A DNA stretch of 64,000 bases from Typha latifolia (lineage: Eukaryota > Streptophyta > Magnoliopsida > Poales > Typhaceae). Both the position numbers and the translations under genes were made by a program. Where the stretch lies: the NCBI GenBank assembly GCA_019914945.1, contig CM034103.1, forward strand, positions 16,929,426-16,993,425, given 5' to 3'. The notes under the pieces are model-generated. The model saw only the letters and a list, made by a program, of their open reading frames with translations. It was not told the DNA's origin and ran no database searches. This document shows, piece after piece, positions 62,413 through 64,000 of this stretch (position 1 is its first letter; the number at the start of each line of letters is the position of its first letter).

Positions 62413-63439
62413 GGAAGAGTATATTAGTGATAATAACTTAAAAACTTAAGTTATTAGATAACAACCTGACATAAAATAAATAACATGATGCACGCAATAC
62501 TAGAAATAAAAAAATAACAACTGACTAATAATGTTTGAACTTATGACTCAAAGAGAAAAAAACTAACTTCGATATAGACTGACATATAAAAATTAACAGG
62601 ATGTGTGCAACACTAAAAATTAAAAAATAACAACTAGCTCATGAGATTTAAACTCATGATTTCTAGAAAAACTGGCGACTCATAAGGCATAAGTGTTTCT
62701 GAGTTCAATTTTAATAGCATTAATTTAACTGAAACACCTTTCTAATATATTATTCTTTTTAACACTTAAAAATTGCATTGTTTATAAATAACAAAAGTTT
62801 GAGGATAAGGAGAAGGCTATATATATATAAGAGGGACCTATGGGATACATGGGCTGCTTGCATACTAGGGAATAAAGCCATATCTTTGGACTTACAAAAG
62901 TTGGGAGTTTGCATGTCAGGATAAGCAGGCCATTGTTCCAATTATGGTGTCTTCTTGAATATTTCCAGATATTGCAGAAGAAGGGAGTAGAAGAAAAAAA
63001 CATGGCTAATTAAAGCACTACACTTTTTCTGTCCCAACTCTTTCCTTTCCTTTACTTCTTTCCTTTAGGTTGAGAAGAGATCATATTGCAAAGCTAATTG
63101 ACACTGGCAATTGCTAAAATGAAAAGATATGGCCCTCCAAAATGGAATGGGCAGATGGTGACCTTTGGGGATAAGTCTGTTATGAACCGGTCTGATTCGA
63201 TCCCCAATAGTTCTAAACACGATTAGACTTGTAACTTTCGAAGGGTTCTGCAAACAATCTAACCAACGAATCTTCTTAAATTTTTGATATGTTGTCTCTC
63301 TTGGAAAGACCTTTCTAACGAATCCAAGATTACCGGATATGGAAGTTAGATCTCAATATATCGACCAAACAATAGCCTAAGGTCAGGTAAACCCTAGCTT
63401 GATAGCCTTTAATGGGCTAGATAGGTACTCCAAATTAAA
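62413..63439. other. Subtelomeric AT-rich sequence
   Basis: Includes two diverged copies of a ~115-base segment at about 62470-62560 and 62578-62670 (shared core AATAACAACT and a GATG...GCAA...ACTA block). The remainder to 63439 has no recognised gene. Confidence 0.5.
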
Positions 63440-63612
63440 GTTTAGAGTTTGGGGTTTATGGTTTGGGATTTACGGTAGGGCTTAGGGTTTAGGGCTTAGG
63501 GTTTAGGGGTTAGGGTTTAAGGCTTATGGTTTAGGATTTATGGTTTGGGGCTTAGGGTTTAGGGCTTAGGGTTTGGGGCTTAGGGTTTAGGGCTTAGGGT
63601 ATAGGGCTTAGT
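63440..63612 (+). repeat. Degenerate telomere-like repeats (TTTAGGG / CTTAGGG variants)
   Basis: About 24 heptamer-like units in which canonical TTTAGGG alternates with CTTAGGG, TTTATGG, TTTGGGG and TTTACGG variants. This is typical of the centromere-proximal, mutated part of a plant telomere or of telomere-derived subtelomeric repeats. It is separated from the perfect array by ~300 bases of other sequence. Confidence 0.9.
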
Positions 63613-63910
63613 TAAATTGAGTCTCTAAATTTTTTTAAAATATATATATGTATATATATATTAAAATTTATGTTAAAATCATAAGTAATATATATTAAGT
63701 TTTAAATATGTTTGTATATACACTGTAAATTTATAGAAGTAGACTACAATTTTACGTTAAAATTTTAAAAAGATAATAGCTTTGGAATGCACCTATTGAT
63801 TAATTTGCATCTCACTCGGTGAGTTTAGAGTTTCATATTTTTGCCGTTTGTTTCGGGTTATGAGAGTTGGGCTATTTCCGGGGTTCGAGTTTAGATTTGG
63901 GGGTTTTGAA
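63613..63910. other. Unique spacer between degenerate and perfect telomeric repeats
   Basis: AT-rich, with a short TATATATG tract. Bases 63740-63812 resemble 59040-59112 (TTACGTTAAAATTTTAAAAAG, then GGAATGCACCTATTGATT). No gene. Confidence 0.6.
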
Positions 63911-64000
63911 TTTAGGGTTTAGGGTTTAGGGTTTAGGGTTTAGGGTTTAGGGTTAGGGTTTAGGGTTTAGGGTTTAGGGTTTAGGGTTTAGGGTTTAGGG
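63911..64000 (+). repeat. Plant telomere array (TTTAGGG)n
   Basis: About thirteen head-to-tail TTTAGGG units with a single six-base TTAGGG variant near 63952, running to the last base of the window. The G-rich strand reads left to right, which is the orientation expected at the right-hand end of a chromosome. Confidence 0.95.

Overview
This window is nuclear plant DNA from a flowering plant, most likely a monocot. The gene models, intron style, abundant (TA)n and (GA)n microsatellites and plant transposons fit this, but the species cannot be named from sequence alone. The right edge runs into a perfect plant telomere array (TTTAGGG)n reading toward the end of the window. The segment therefore looks like the last ~64 kb of a chromosome arm, although a long interstitial telomeric block cannot be excluded.

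Layout. 1-3540 (minus): importin beta-1 (KPNB1), missing its C-terminal end because the window starts inside the gene. 4817-5528 (plus): an ENOD93 gene with an in-frame stop. 8191-8813 (plus): a three-finger RanBP2-type zinc-finger gene. 12707-14819: a MULE-like element with a complete solo LTR nested inside it. 16444-17568 (plus): an intronless F-box gene. 18960-19280 (plus): a small MAPK-substrate-like (MASS family) gene. 23667-27654 and 28325-31901 (plus): two tandem nine-exon polygalacturonase genes. 32994-33236 (plus): a short DUF761-motif protein. 39583-42547 (plus): an NPF6.2/NRT1.4-type transporter. 46252-48448 (minus): a rhomboid-like protease gene that looks dead (one nonsense codon, at least two frameshifts). 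50452-51720 (plus): an AHP6-like pseudo-phosphotransfer protein in which Asn replaces the phospho-accepting His. 55420-59977 (minus): a GH17 beta-1,3-glucanase whose ~3.4-kb first intron carries a hAT element, and whose 3' splice site lies in a recent 57-bp tandem duplication. 60.4-64.0 kb: gene-poor subtelomeric sequence with TTCGAACG-rich sequence, a degenerate ~20-bp array, degenerate telomere-like repeats and finally the telomere.

The genes do not form an operon or an obvious pathway; this is an ordinary euchromatic plant neighbourhood. Only the two polygalacturonases are clearly related to each other, as a tandem duplication. The notable theme is damage and rearrangement: two genes carry TGG-to-TAG nonsense codons, one has multiple frameshifts, and one has a duplicated splice acceptor and a probable 3' frameshift. 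Unpolished assembly errors could explain the single-base indels. I found no CRISPR array, no prokaryotic-type operon and no clear candidate for an undescribed molecular system.
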